Assembly: GCA_021796315.1 (NCBI GenBank)
Contig: JAJYOH010000019.1
Location: forward strand, 3,653 to 24,640
Direction of reading: 5' to 3'
Source: Chloroflexota bacterium
GTDB lineage: Bacteria > Chloroflexota > Anaerolineae > Anaerolineales > Villigracilaceae
Length of the DNA: 20,988 nucleotides
The notes under the pieces are model-generated. The model had not been told where the DNA came from and made no database searches. It worked only from the letters and a program-made list of their open reading frames with translations. The number at the start of each line of letters is the position of its first letter. Position 1 is the stretch's first letter. Positions 1-5,882 of this stretch are shown piece after piece. The position numbers were made by a program, and so were the translations under genes.

Positions 1-62
1 GTTCTTTGCCCACGCGCACTCCGATCCCAACGTACACACTATATCCGACAAAGACACCCTGA
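1..62 (+). CDS. C-terminal tail of a Pro/Thr-rich surface protein (5' end outside window)
   Basis: The third reading frame is open from the left edge to a TGA at 60-62. It encodes a short tail alternating Pro and Thr with a few Tyr, Leu and Lys (ending ...YPTKTP). This matches the Pro/Thr-rich C-terminal tail of the lipoprotein at 10574-11812 in composition, and a clear terminator lies 28 bp downstream. It is therefore probably the end of another exported protein of the same style. Only about 19 residues are visible, so the assignment rests on composition and on the terminator. The other two forward frames are also open here but end past the terminator, which makes them less likely. Confidence 0.45.
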   Translation, partial: SLPTRTPIPTYTLYPTKTP

Positions 63-90
63 TCTTTGCCAACCACATAACTTTTCGCAA

Positions 91-120
91 GGGTATGACC
101 GAGTCATACCCTTCTTTTTT
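91..120 (+). terminator. Rho-independent terminator
   Basis: A perfect 9-bp stem (GGGTATGAC at 91-99, GTCATACCC at 103-111) with a 3-nt loop is followed by TTCTTTTTT. It ends the transcript of the gene cut by the left edge and separates it from the lipoprotein gene at 171. Confidence 0.85.
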
Positions 121-170
121 AGGGAACAAATCAATGCTTCTACCAGTCATTTCATGGAAAGGAGTCTCTT

Positions 171-551
171 ATGCGTATAAAATATATTTTCCTGCTGATT
201 TTCCTGCTGGTTAGTGGCTGTTCATCGCTTTCTGCTCCCACCCAGGCTGACAGTGGTATTGATGGTCAAGTCACAATTGGCCCGACGTGCCCGGTTGTGC
301 AAATTAACAATCCATGTCCCGATAAACCTTATCAGGCCACCCTTACGGTTTTGACAGCTTCAAATCACAGAAAAATAATACAATTTAAAACAGACGCCAA
401 TGGATACTTCCGCATCGCGCTTGCACCGGGTGAATATATTCTGCACCCTGAGTCGCCAAATGTTATGCCGCATGCACAAGATATTCCATTTAGCGTTGTG
501 GGAGGCAAATATACACGCGTGGATATTACTTATGATAGCGGGATTCGATAG
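171..551 (+). CDS. Small lipoprotein with carboxypeptidase-regulatory-like domain
   Basis: The 126-residue protein starts with a lysine-flanked hydrophobic signal peptide and a lipobox VSGC with Cys17, so it should be lipid-anchored outside the membrane. The mature part (about 30-126) opens with a GxVTxGP strand. It contains Cys40 and Cys49 in a GPTCPV...NPCPD pattern, a DANGYFRIAL strand and turn, a PGEY strand, and ends VDITYDSGIR. This is the pattern of transthyretin/carboxypeptidase-regulatory-like beta-sandwich domains found in small bacterial lipoproteins. Cys40 and Cys49 could form a local disulfide. An AAAGGAG ribosome binding site at 158-164 supports the start. No catalytic motif is seen, and the function is unknown. 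The gene ends just before the pheST promoter and is probably not part of that operon. Confidence 0.85.
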   Translation: MRIKYIFLLIFLLVSGCSSLSAPTQADSGIDGQVTIGPTCPVVQINNPCPDKPYQATLTVLTASNHRKIIQFKTDANGYFRIALAPGEYILHPESPNVMPHAQDIPFSVVGGKYTRVDITYDSGIR

Positions 552-553
552 CC

Positions 554-582
554 TTGACAGCCTTTCGTTTTCGCAGATAATA
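554..582 (+). promoter_or_regulatory. Sigma-70-type promoter of the T-box/pheST transcript
   Basis: A perfect TTGACA -35 box at 554-559 lies 2 bp after the stop codon of the upstream lipoprotein gene. It is followed by an AT-rich -10 candidate (GATAAT at 576-581, 16-bp spacer; TAATAA is the 18-bp alternative). Transcription would start near 588, about 20 nt before T-box stem I. Confidence 0.7.
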
Positions 583-606
583 AGAAGCAACAGGCGAGCC
601 TATATA

Positions 607-870
607 AAAGCATGGACAGAGGAAAGTAGGTCGGCGGATGCCGCCAGAGATGCGCAAGAGTTTTGCTGAAACTTGCGCTCGACGAAAACCAATCGAAGTT
701 CCCTCTTGAGCTGTTCAGGTGAATGAACATTCAGTAGTCTGAACCGTGATCTCAACGTTATCCGAGAGGCCGATGTTTGTCGGCGCAAAGCGAGTCACAC
801 AAGTGACTAATTTGGGTGGTACCGCGGGAATTCTCCCTCCCGTCCCATTTGTGGACGGGAGGTTTTGTTT
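607..870 (+). promoter_or_regulatory. T-box leader (tRNA-Phe responsive) controlling pheST
   Basis: The leader has the standard T-box parts. Stem I is closed by GGACAG (614-619) with CTGTTC (711-716) and by AGAGG with CCTCTT. The specifier loop has the AGTA motif on its 5' side (625-628) and GAAGTTC on its 3' side, so the specifier is TTC at 699-701, a Phe codon. A distal stem is formed by GCGCAAG and CTTGCGC (652-677). A stem III-like hairpin GTCAC/GTGAC lies near 795-806. The conserved T-box core GGGTGGTACCGCGGG is at 814-828. The alternative terminator is at 836-870. By established T-box behaviour, uncharged tRNA-Phe stabilises the antiterminator and allows readthrough into pheS. The Phe specifier agrees with the downstream genes. 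Confidence 0.95.
836..870 (+). terminator. Conditional terminator of the T-box
   Basis: CCTCCCGTCC (836-845) pairs perfectly with GGACGGGAGG (853-862) around a 7-nt loop and is followed by TTTTGTTT. Its 5' arm overlaps the CCCTCCCG segment that would pair in the antiterminator, so the two structures exclude each other. Confidence 0.9.
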
Positions 871-876
871 GCAGTC

Positions 877-962
877 ATGTCATTGCGGGCAGAGCGAAGC
901 AATCTTGTAACCATGAGAGGAGATTGCTTCGGCGCTCACTTCGTTCGGCCTCGCAATGACAT
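877..962. repeat. Palindromic intergenic element in the pheS leader
   Basis: Outer arms ATGTCATTGCG (877-887) and CGCAATGACAT (952-962) are perfect inverted repeats. Inner arms GAAGCAATCT (896-905) and AGATTGCTTC (921-930) are also perfect. The whole element can fold into a long hairpin. It lies between the T-box terminator and the pheS ribosome binding site, so it would be part of the pheS 5' UTR. From memory, elements with the same 'CATTGCGAG...GAAGCAATCT' wording occur in many bacterial genomes as dispersed palindromes. No copy number can be given from this window, because this is the only copy here. Confidence 0.8.
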
Positions 963-979
963 AAAACTTGGAGGCATGA

Positions 980-2038
980 ATGATCGATAAATTAAGTGAG
1001 ATCGAAAAATCTGCGTTGGAGAGTTTGGCATCGGTCAACGATCAGATCTCGCTTGACGCGTGGCGCCTGGCCCAACTCGGACGCAACTCACCGCTGATGC
1101 AGGTCTTCAGTGGATTCGGCGCGCTGTCGAAAGAGGAGCGGCCCATCGTCGGGCAGGCGGCGAACAAGGTCAAGGTGGCGCTCGAGGCGGCGTTAGCCGA
1201 AAAAACGGAGGCCGTTAAGAGAGCGGCCCTGGAGCGTTCATTGAGCGAGGAAAAACTCGATGTGACTCTGCCCGGCCGCACGATCCATCATGGACGTTTG
1301 CATCCATCCACGCAGCAACTGCGCCGCGTGCTGGATATTTTGGCGGAGATGGGTTTCCAGGTTTACACATCGCGTGAAGTGGAAACTGATGATGTCAATT
1401 TTCAATTGTTGAATTTCCCGCCGCATCATCCCGCGCGTGATATGCAGGATTCGCTTTATGTCGAGACCGAAGGCCGCGAGGAAAATCCGATCTTGATGCG
1501 CACGCACACCTCGCCGGGACAGATCCACGCGATGCGCGAATACGCCAAAATGAATCCGGAAAATCCGCCGTCCATTCGCATTGCGCTGCCGGGCATGTGT
1601 TTCCGCGCCGAGCAGATCACAGCCCGTTCGGAAGTCCAGTTCAATCAAGTGGAGGGACTTGCGGTCGGTGAAGGAATCACGTTCAGCGATCTGAAAGGCA
1701 CGCTGACAGATTTTGCGCGCCGCATGTTCGGGCAAAATGCGCGCACGCGTTTCCGCGCCTCGTATTTCCCGTTCACGGAACCGTCCGCTGAAATGGACAT
1801 CGAATGTTTTGTGTGCGGCGGCAAAGGCTGCCAGGTTTGCAAAAATTCCGGCTGGCTGGAAATTCTCGGCTGTGGCATGGTGCATCCGAATGTTTTGCAG
1901 AACGGCGGCTATGACCCGAAACGTTACACCGGCTTTGCCTTCGGCATGGGGCCGGAACGCCAGTTGATGCTGCGAAGCAAAATGAACGACATTCGATATT
2001 TCTGGGGCAACGACGTCAGATTCTTGGAGCAGTTCTAA
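980..2038 (+). CDS. pheS: Phenylalanine--tRNA ligase alpha subunit
   Basis: PheS of the cytoplasmic (alpha-beta)2 enzyme that charges tRNA-Phe. At 352 residues it has the normal length. Residues 1-90 form the N-terminal helical coil that contacts tRNA. The class II catalytic core follows, with RTHTSPGQIHAM (about 174-185), the motif 2 region IRIALPGMCFRAE (199-211), QFNQVEGLAVG (220-230) and motif 3 GFAFGMGPERQLMLR (318-332). A CxxC-x4-CxxC cluster (Cys276, 279, 284, 287) lies just before GWLEILGCGMVHP. It resembles the small zinc-knuckle-like insert of many bacterial PheS proteins. GGAGG at 970-974 is 5 nt from the ATG at 980. An overlapping ATG at 976 runs into a stop after four codons. The gene is controlled by the Phe T-box upstream and followed by pheT. 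Confidence 0.98.
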   Translation: MIDKLSEIEKSALESLASVNDQISLDAWRLAQLGRNSPLMQVFSGFGALSKEERPIVGQAANKVKVALEAALAEKTEAVKRAALERSLSEEKLDVTLPGRTIHHGRLHPSTQQLRRVLDILAEMGFQVYTSREVETDDVNFQLLNFPPHHPARDMQDSLYVETEGREENPILMRTHTSPGQIHAMREYAKMNPENPPSIRIALPGMCFRAEQITARSEVQFNQVEGLAVGEGITFSDLKGTLTDFARRMFGQNARTRFRASYFPFTEPSAEMDIECFVCGGKGCQVCKNSGWLEILGCGMVHPNVLQNGGYDPKRYTGFAFGMGPERQLMLRSKMNDIRYFWGNDVRFLEQF

Positions 2039-2046
2039 AACCATTT

Positions 2047-2115
2047 ACCGCAAAGAACGCGAAGCACGCAAAGGAAAAGAAGAAAAATCTTTGCGCTCTT
2101 AGCGTGCTTCGCGGT
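2047..2115. repeat. Palindromic element between pheS and pheT
   Basis: A long imperfect inverted repeat fills most of the 97-bp gap. ACCGC...GAAGCACGC on the left (2047-2070) mirrors GCGTGC...TTCGCGGT on the right (2102-2115), and CGCAAAG on the left mirrors CTTTGCG (2090-2096). As I recall, this 'CGCAAAG...CTTTGCG' wording is a widespread dispersed palindrome in bacteria. It differs from the element in front of pheS. It would form a hairpin within the pheST messenger, ending about 20 bases before the pheT start. Confidence 0.75.
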
Positions 2116-2135
2116 TCAGAGAAGGAAAGTAAATA

Positions 2136-4742
2136 ATGAAGATACCGATTTCCTGGCTAAAAGATTTCATTGACCTCGACGGCCTGTCCGTCGAAGATAT
2201 TGCGCGCAAATTGACTCTGGCCGGACTCGAAGTGGACGAAATTCTCTACGCAGGTCTGCCGATGCCAACTTATAAAGACGGTGAGAAACACGAATTCAAG
2301 ACCAACGGTATTGGATGGGACCGCGAGAAAATCGTCGTGGCTGAAATTCGTGAAGTGAAGCCGCATCCCAACGCGGACCGGTTGACTCTTCTCGATCTAT
2401 TTGACGGACAGCAATCCCAGGCCGTGCTGACCGGCGCGCCGAACATTTTCCATTTGAAAGGCACAGGCAAACTTGCAAAGCCGCTCAAGGTTGCGTATGC
2501 GAAGGAAGGCTCGACGCTTTACGATGGCCACGCTGATGGACTGGTGTTGACCACGCTCAAGCGCGCCAAAATTCGCGGCGTCGATTCTTATTCGATGGTC
2601 TGCTCGGAAAAAGAACTGGGCATCAGCGAAGAGCATGAAGGCATCATCCTGCTCGACGATGATGCGCCGGTCGGAATGCCGCTCGCCGATTACATGGGCG
2701 ATGCCGTGCTCGACATTTCCATTCTGCCGAACATGGCGCGCAACGCGAACGTGATCGGCATCGCGCGGGAATTATCCGCCTTGACGGGGCGTCCGTTACG
2801 TAATACGTATTCCGTAATGCGTGAAAGCCAACCCGCGGGCGACTTTGCCGCAATTCAAATCATCAATCCCGAACTCAATCCGCGCTTTGTGGCCGGATTA
2901 ATTCGGAACGTGGAAATCAAACCCAGCCCGTATCAAGTCCAACGTCGACTCAAACTGGCGGGCATGCGTCCCATCAACAACATCGTCGATGCCACCAACT
3001 ATGCCATGCTCGAGCTCGGCGAACCTTTGCACGCGTTCGATGATGATGTCTTGGCTTCGCGCGTAGGACAGGTTGGCAACTTGTCCCACAAAATAAAGAT
3101 CATCACACGCGCCGCGAAAGACGGCGAAAAAATAACCACGCTCGATGGCGCAGAGCGCACGCTCACATCGTCGAATGTTTTGGTGTGCGATGAAATGGGC
3201 CCGCTCTCCGTTGCCGGCGTGATGGGCGGCTCCGAGTCTGAAGTCACGGACAACACAAAAAACATTTTGCTCGAAGGCGCGGCCTGGAATTTCATCAACA
3301 TTCGGCGCACGGCCAGACAGCATAATCTTCCGTCCGAAGCCTCGTTTCGTTTTTCGCGCGGCGTGCATCCTGCCATGGCGGAGCAGGGTGTCCAGCGCGG
3401 ACTGCATCTCATGGCCGAATGGTCCGGCGGAAAGATCGCGCCCGGCCTCGTGGATGAATATCCGCTCAAGCCAAAAGATTCGGTTGTCGAGGTCACGCCA
3501 AAAGATGTCAAGCGTTTGCTCGGCATTGAATTAACCGCAGGCGAAATTGTCGCGCTGCTTGAAAAGCTTGACTTCAAATGTGAGATAAAAAATCCGACGC
3601 TCGATAATCGAAAATCGAATAACAAATTATCGAATCTCGAAACTCGAATTATCATCACCGCGCCGTCGCATCGCATGGACATTGATGAAGGCGTGGTCGG
3701 TCTCGCCGACGTGCTCGAAGAAGTGGCGCGCAGTTATGGCTTCGATAATATTCCCGCAACAACAATGGCCGATGCCCTTCCGCCGCAAATCGGAAATCCC
3801 ATCCACGAATGGGAGGAACATTTGCGCGACCTGCTCGTGGCGCTTGGCTTGCAGGAAGTTGTCAGCTATCGCATGACCTCCGTCGAAAAAGAATCGCGCA
3901 TCACACAGTTCGATGACTATGTTCGCATCGCGAATCCCATCGCGCCGGAAAAGAGCGCGCTGCGCCGCAGCCTGGTTGCGTCGGTGCTGGATGTGCTCGA
4001 GAAAAATATCCGTCTCGGCGAATCGCTTTCGTTCTTCGAGATCGGGCCGATCTTCGAACCGGTGAAAAACGAATTGCCGAATGAACCGCATAAACTTGCC
4101 ATCGCGATGACTGGTCTGCGCAGCGCGACCGCGTGGGACGTGAAGGAATCATCCGCGCTGGATTTCTTCGACATGAAAGGCCGCATCGAACTCCTTTTGA
4201 GCGGACTCCGTTTCGTGGACGTAGTTTACACTGCGACCGATTCCGTTAACCCTTCGACTTCGTTCAGGGCAGGCTATCTGCACCCCGGAAAAGCCGCTGA
4301 AATAAAGATCAACGATCAAACCGTCGGCATATTCGGCGAATTGCATCCGCTCGCCAGGGAAAAATATGAGCTTGGAGATTTTCCGGTGCTGGTGGCAGAG
4401 TTCGATCTCGAAACTTTGCGCGGATTAAATCCAACCTATGGCATCACGCCTGTTCCTGAATTCCCTTCGATGTACGAGGACATCGCCGTCATCGTGGATG
4501 AATCGGTTGCCGCATCACGCGTCGAAGCGCTGATCAGGCAAACGGGTGGAAAGAGCGTGACCAATGTCCGCCTGTTCGACGTTTATCGCGGCGATCAGAT
4601 CGGAGCCGGGAAAAAGTCGCTGGCATATAATCTGACGTATCAAGCCGCCGACAAAACCATGACGGATGCCGAGGCTGCCGCGATCAGGAACAAAATCGTG
4701 AAGCGGCTCGAGGCAGAAGTGAAGGCCAGGCTGAGAAGTTAG
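2136..4742 (+). CDS. pheT: Phenylalanine--tRNA ligase beta subunit, enlarged by in-frame repeats
   Basis: PheT partners PheS in the (alpha-beta)2 synthetase and carries tRNA-binding and editing domains. The start MKIPISWLKDFID is typical. A tRNA-binding (EMAP/OB) domain lies at about 45-190 (VAEIREVKPHPNADRL), and the B3/B4 editing region at about 230-430 (INNIVDATNYAMLELGEPLHAFD). The B5 domain is at about 450-540, the catalytic-like core at about 545-760, and an FDX-ACB anticodon-binding domain at about 775-868 (PEFPSMYEDIAVIVDE...). At 868 residues it is longer than the roughly 800 usual for the family. Four DNA palindromes lie inside the frame, at codons 220-229, 309-318, 489-506 and 705-715, and the protein text there looks unlike a PheT core. 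The purine-rich stretch GAAGGAAAG before the ATG serves as ribosome binding site. Confidence 0.98.
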   Translation: MKIPISWLKDFIDLDGLSVEDIARKLTLAGLEVDEILYAGLPMPTYKDGEKHEFKTNGIGWDREKIVVAEIREVKPHPNADRLTLLDLFDGQQSQAVLTGAPNIFHLKGTGKLAKPLKVAYAKEGSTLYDGHADGLVLTTLKRAKIRGVDSYSMVCSEKELGISEEHEGIILLDDDAPVGMPLADYMGDAVLDISILPNMARNANVIGIARELSALTGRPLRNTYSVMRESQPAGDFAAIQIINPELNPRFVAGLIRNVEIKPSPYQVQRRLKLAGMRPINNIVDATNYAMLELGEPLHAFDDDVLASRVGQVGNLSHKIKIITRAAKDGEKITTLDGAERTLTSSNVLVCDEMGPLSVAGVMGGSESEVTDNTKNILLEGAAWNFINIRRTARQHNLPSEASFRFSRGVHPAMAEQGVQRGLHLMAEWSGGKIAPGLVDEYPLKPKDSVVEVTPKDVKRLLGIELTAGEIVALLEKLDFKCEIKNPTLDNRKSNNKLSNLETRIIITAPSHRMDIDEGVVGLADVLEEVARSYGFDNIPATTMADALPPQIGNPIHEWEEHLRDLLVALGLQEVVSYRMTSVEKESRITQFDDYVRIANPIAPEKSALRRSLVASVLDVLEKNIRLGESLSFFEIGPIFEPVKNELPNEPHKLAIAMTGLRSATAWDVKESSALDFFDMKGRIELLLSGLRFVDVVYTATDSVNPSTSFRAGYLHPGKAAEIKINDQTVGIFGELHPLAREKYELGDFPVLVAEFDLETLRGLNPTYGITPVPEFPSMYEDIAVIVDESVAASRVEALIRQTGGKSVTNVRLFDVYRGDQIGAGKKSLAYNLTYQAADKTMTDAEAAAIRNKIVKRLEAEVKARLRS
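2794..2819. repeat. Palindrome inside pheT, first of four
   Basis: TACGTAATAC (2797-2806) and GTATTCCGTA (2807-2816) form a near-perfect palindrome with one mismatch, extendable to 2794-2819 with one wobble pair. In the pheT frame it encodes residues 220-229, reading PLRNTYSVMR. It lies between the end of the tRNA-binding region and the B3 domain, in what is probably a linker. Confidence 0.65.
3062..3088. repeat. Palindrome inside pheT, second of four
   Basis: GGACAGGTT (3066-3074) pairs with AACTTGTCC (3078-3086) around GGC, with one G-T pair. The frame stays open and reads RVGQVGNLSH (residues 309-318), just after the conserved HAFD motif of the B3/B4 domain. The 'VGQVGNLS' reading is, from memory, typical of a dispersed palindrome that turns up in many unrelated proteins. 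Confidence 0.7.
3601..3653. repeat. Symmetric TCGA repeat inside pheT, third of four
   Basis: The word TCGA occurs at 3601, 3608, 3615, 3630, 3637 and 3644. These are two triplets with 7-bp spacing, exactly symmetric about position 3624, flanked by GATAAT and ATTATC. In frame it encodes a polar stretch (residues 489-506, LDNRKSNNKLSNLETRII) inside the B5 domain, just before the conserved TAPSHRMDID strand. The local base composition is much richer in A+T than the surrounding gene. Confidence 0.7.
4250..4269. repeat. Palindrome inside pheT, fourth of four (CPERSRR-type)
   Basis: The 20-base imperfect palindrome CCCTTCGACTTCGTTCAGGG is followed by GCAGGCTA. Read on the minus strand it gives the protein text CPERSRRVNG. 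That text is familiar from translated dispersed repeats in many bacterial genomes. In the pheT frame it reads NPSTSFRAGY (residues 705-714), placed directly before the conserved LHPGKAAEI motif of the beta subunit. Confidence 0.8.
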
Positions 4743-4765
4743 CGTCAGTGAACTGCAATGAAAAC

Positions 4766-4794
4766 TTGCATCCCGTTTTTATTGCATGTATACT
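4766..4794 (+). promoter_or_regulatory. Candidate promoter of the small membrane protein gene
   Basis: TTGCAT (4766-4771) and TATACT (4789-4794) are separated by exactly 17 bp. Transcription would start near 4801, about 29 nt before the ATG at 4830. This suggests the gene is transcribed apart from pheST, although no terminator is seen after pheT. Confidence 0.6.
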
Positions 4795-4829
4795 GAAATA
4801 GATAAATCCAAACTTGAGGAGAGTGTTTC

Positions 4830-5126
4830 ATGAATAATAGAACCATCGGCATAATCGCTACCGTCGCATCCGCTTTGATTTGTGGATGTTCCGCCATCTT
4901 TGCATGTATATGGGGCGCGCTGATCGCAACGACCACGCCCATTACCATGACGAGCGGCGGCGAGCAATCCATTCAGACTTTGCCTGCGCCAGTTGGATAT
5001 GTTTTGCTGTGCCTTTCACTGCTTTTGGTCGCGGTGCCGGTTGTGGTTGGTTTTGTGACTTTGCGCAAGAAACCGCAAGCCGCGGCAGCACCGATCAACA
5101 ACGGGCCGCTGCCCCCGGCTTCATAG
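4830..5126 (+). CDS. Small membrane protein with two transmembrane helices
   Basis: The 98-residue protein has two hydrophobic segments (about 7-33 and 55-78) joined by a polar loop of about 20 residues, and a short Ala/Pro-rich tail. The second helix is followed by RKK, which places the C-terminus inside by the positive-inside rule. CGC at 19-21 looks slightly like a lipobox, but the preceding helix is preceded by only one Arg and the fit is weak. TGAGGAGAG upstream provides the ribosome binding site, and a promoter lies at 4766-4794. No family is recognised. The gene ends at a strong terminator shared with the opposing lipoprotein gene. Confidence 0.75.
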   Translation: MNNRTIGIIATVASALICGCSAIFACIWGALIATTTPITMTSGGEQSIQTLPAPVGYVLLCLSLLLVAVPVVVGFVTLRKKPQAAAAPINNGPLPPAS

Positions 5127-5130
5127 AAAA

Positions 5131-5163
5131 AAATAAGAGCGACCAACCTGGTCGCTCTTATTT
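5131..5163. terminator. Bidirectional rho-independent terminator
   Basis: A perfect 15-bp stem (AAATAAGAGCGACCA at 5131-5145, TGGTCGCTCTTATTT at 5149-5163) has a 3-nt loop, with T-runs on both strands. It lies between two converging genes (4830-5126 plus, 5184-5828 minus) and can end both transcripts. Confidence 0.92.
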
Positions 5164-5183
5164 TTGTTAAACACCGTTTGTTT

Positions 5184-5828
5184 CTATTGCACAATAATGG
5201 TAAGTGAGACGGGGCAGAAGGTGGTGTCACCTGACTGTAGCGCCCAGGTTGTCGTGTACGTGCCTGCCGTGGACGGCGCTATCATTGGAACAGTTATGGC
5301 AAAATCATTTCCGATGCTTGTATCTGTTTTTGTGTCGTAGCGGTTTTGGGGAGATAACTTTGCGCCTTTCAGGTAAACGATATCCATTGACGAATGTAAC
5401 CAGATGATGTCCCCGGTATTCGTTACAGTCCAGGCGGTGTTGAAGGATGCTCCGGCTGCAACCTGTGTAGAGTCGGGCGGAGCCTGTCTCACCAACTTAC
5501 ATGACCAGGTGGCATTGGAGGTGGTAACGCCGGCAATGCCTTCAGTCGGAGCAGCCGTCGGAAATCTGAATATAAAGGTCGGCGTTGGGCTCGGAGTGAC
5601 ACTGGCGGTTGGGGTTGGGAAAGGCGTGGAAGAGGGCGTTATTGTCGGAGGAATAAGAGCCTGTGTCTGTGTGGCCGCGGCCGCCGCAGTTTGCGCCACG
5701 ATGGTATTTACGATGCCTGGAATGGGTGTCGGAATCTGCTGAGGCGCCACCAGAGTTGAGACGTCGCAACCTAATACGAAAATTGTGACGGTCATCAGAA
5801 AATATCCAATGCGCTTTTTTGATTTCAT
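5184..5828 (-). CDS. NBR1-Ig-like domain lipoprotein, subtype with C-terminal cysteine
   Basis: The 214-residue protein has a signal peptide with lipobox VLGC (Cys21). An Ala/Thr/Gln-rich juxtamembrane segment follows (about 38-58), then a Pro/Thr/Ser linker (59-95), then one Ig-like beta-sandwich (about 106-214). The sandwich carries the family marks of 'Ig-like domain from next to BRCA1': F-x-x-x-W-T-V-x-N-T-G-D-x-x-W (129-143) and APSTAGTYTTTW (184-195). Unlike the four plus-strand paralogues it lacks Cys in the NTG-x-x-W turn. Instead it has Cys110 at the first strand and Cys205 near the last strand, which could pair. GGAG before the ATG supports the start. It is the last gene of the operon that starts with lysine 2,3-aminomutase. 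The function is unknown, probably binding or structural outside the cell. Confidence 0.9.
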   Translation of the reverse strand: MKSKKRIGYFLMTVTIFVLGCDVSTLVAPQQIPTPIPGIVNTIVAQTAAAAATQTQALIPPTITPSSTPFPTPTASVTPSPTPTFIFRFPTAAPTEGIAGVTTSNATWSCKLVRQAPPDSTQVAAGASFNTAWTVTNTGDIIWLHSSMDIVYLKGAKLSPQNRYDTKTDTSIGNDFAITVPMIAPSTAGTYTTTWALQSGDTTFCPVSLTIIVQ

Positions 5829-5882
5829 TTTTTCTCCAGAACATCAGCATTGCTCATGAACCACAGCTCTTAATGGCGATCT

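Noticed and set aside
877..962. Second terminator or insertion sequence in the pheS leader
   Set aside because: There is no T-run after the stem and no transposase or target duplication is visible, so it is listed only as a palindromic repeat.
1238..2044. Long minus-strand open frame (268 codons) opposite pheS
   Set aside because: It lies wholly over the well-supported pheS gene, has no ribosome binding site and shows no known motif.
2999..3682. Minus-strand open frame of 227 codons opposite pheT
   Set aside because: It is a shadow of pheT. Its text comes from the complementary strand of the conserved gene and its palindromes.
5404..5742. Plus-strand Val/Gly/Ala-rich frame over the lipoprotein at 5184-5828
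   Set aside because: It is the antisense reading of the Pro/Thr-rich linker, which gives Gly/Val-rich text. There is no start signal.
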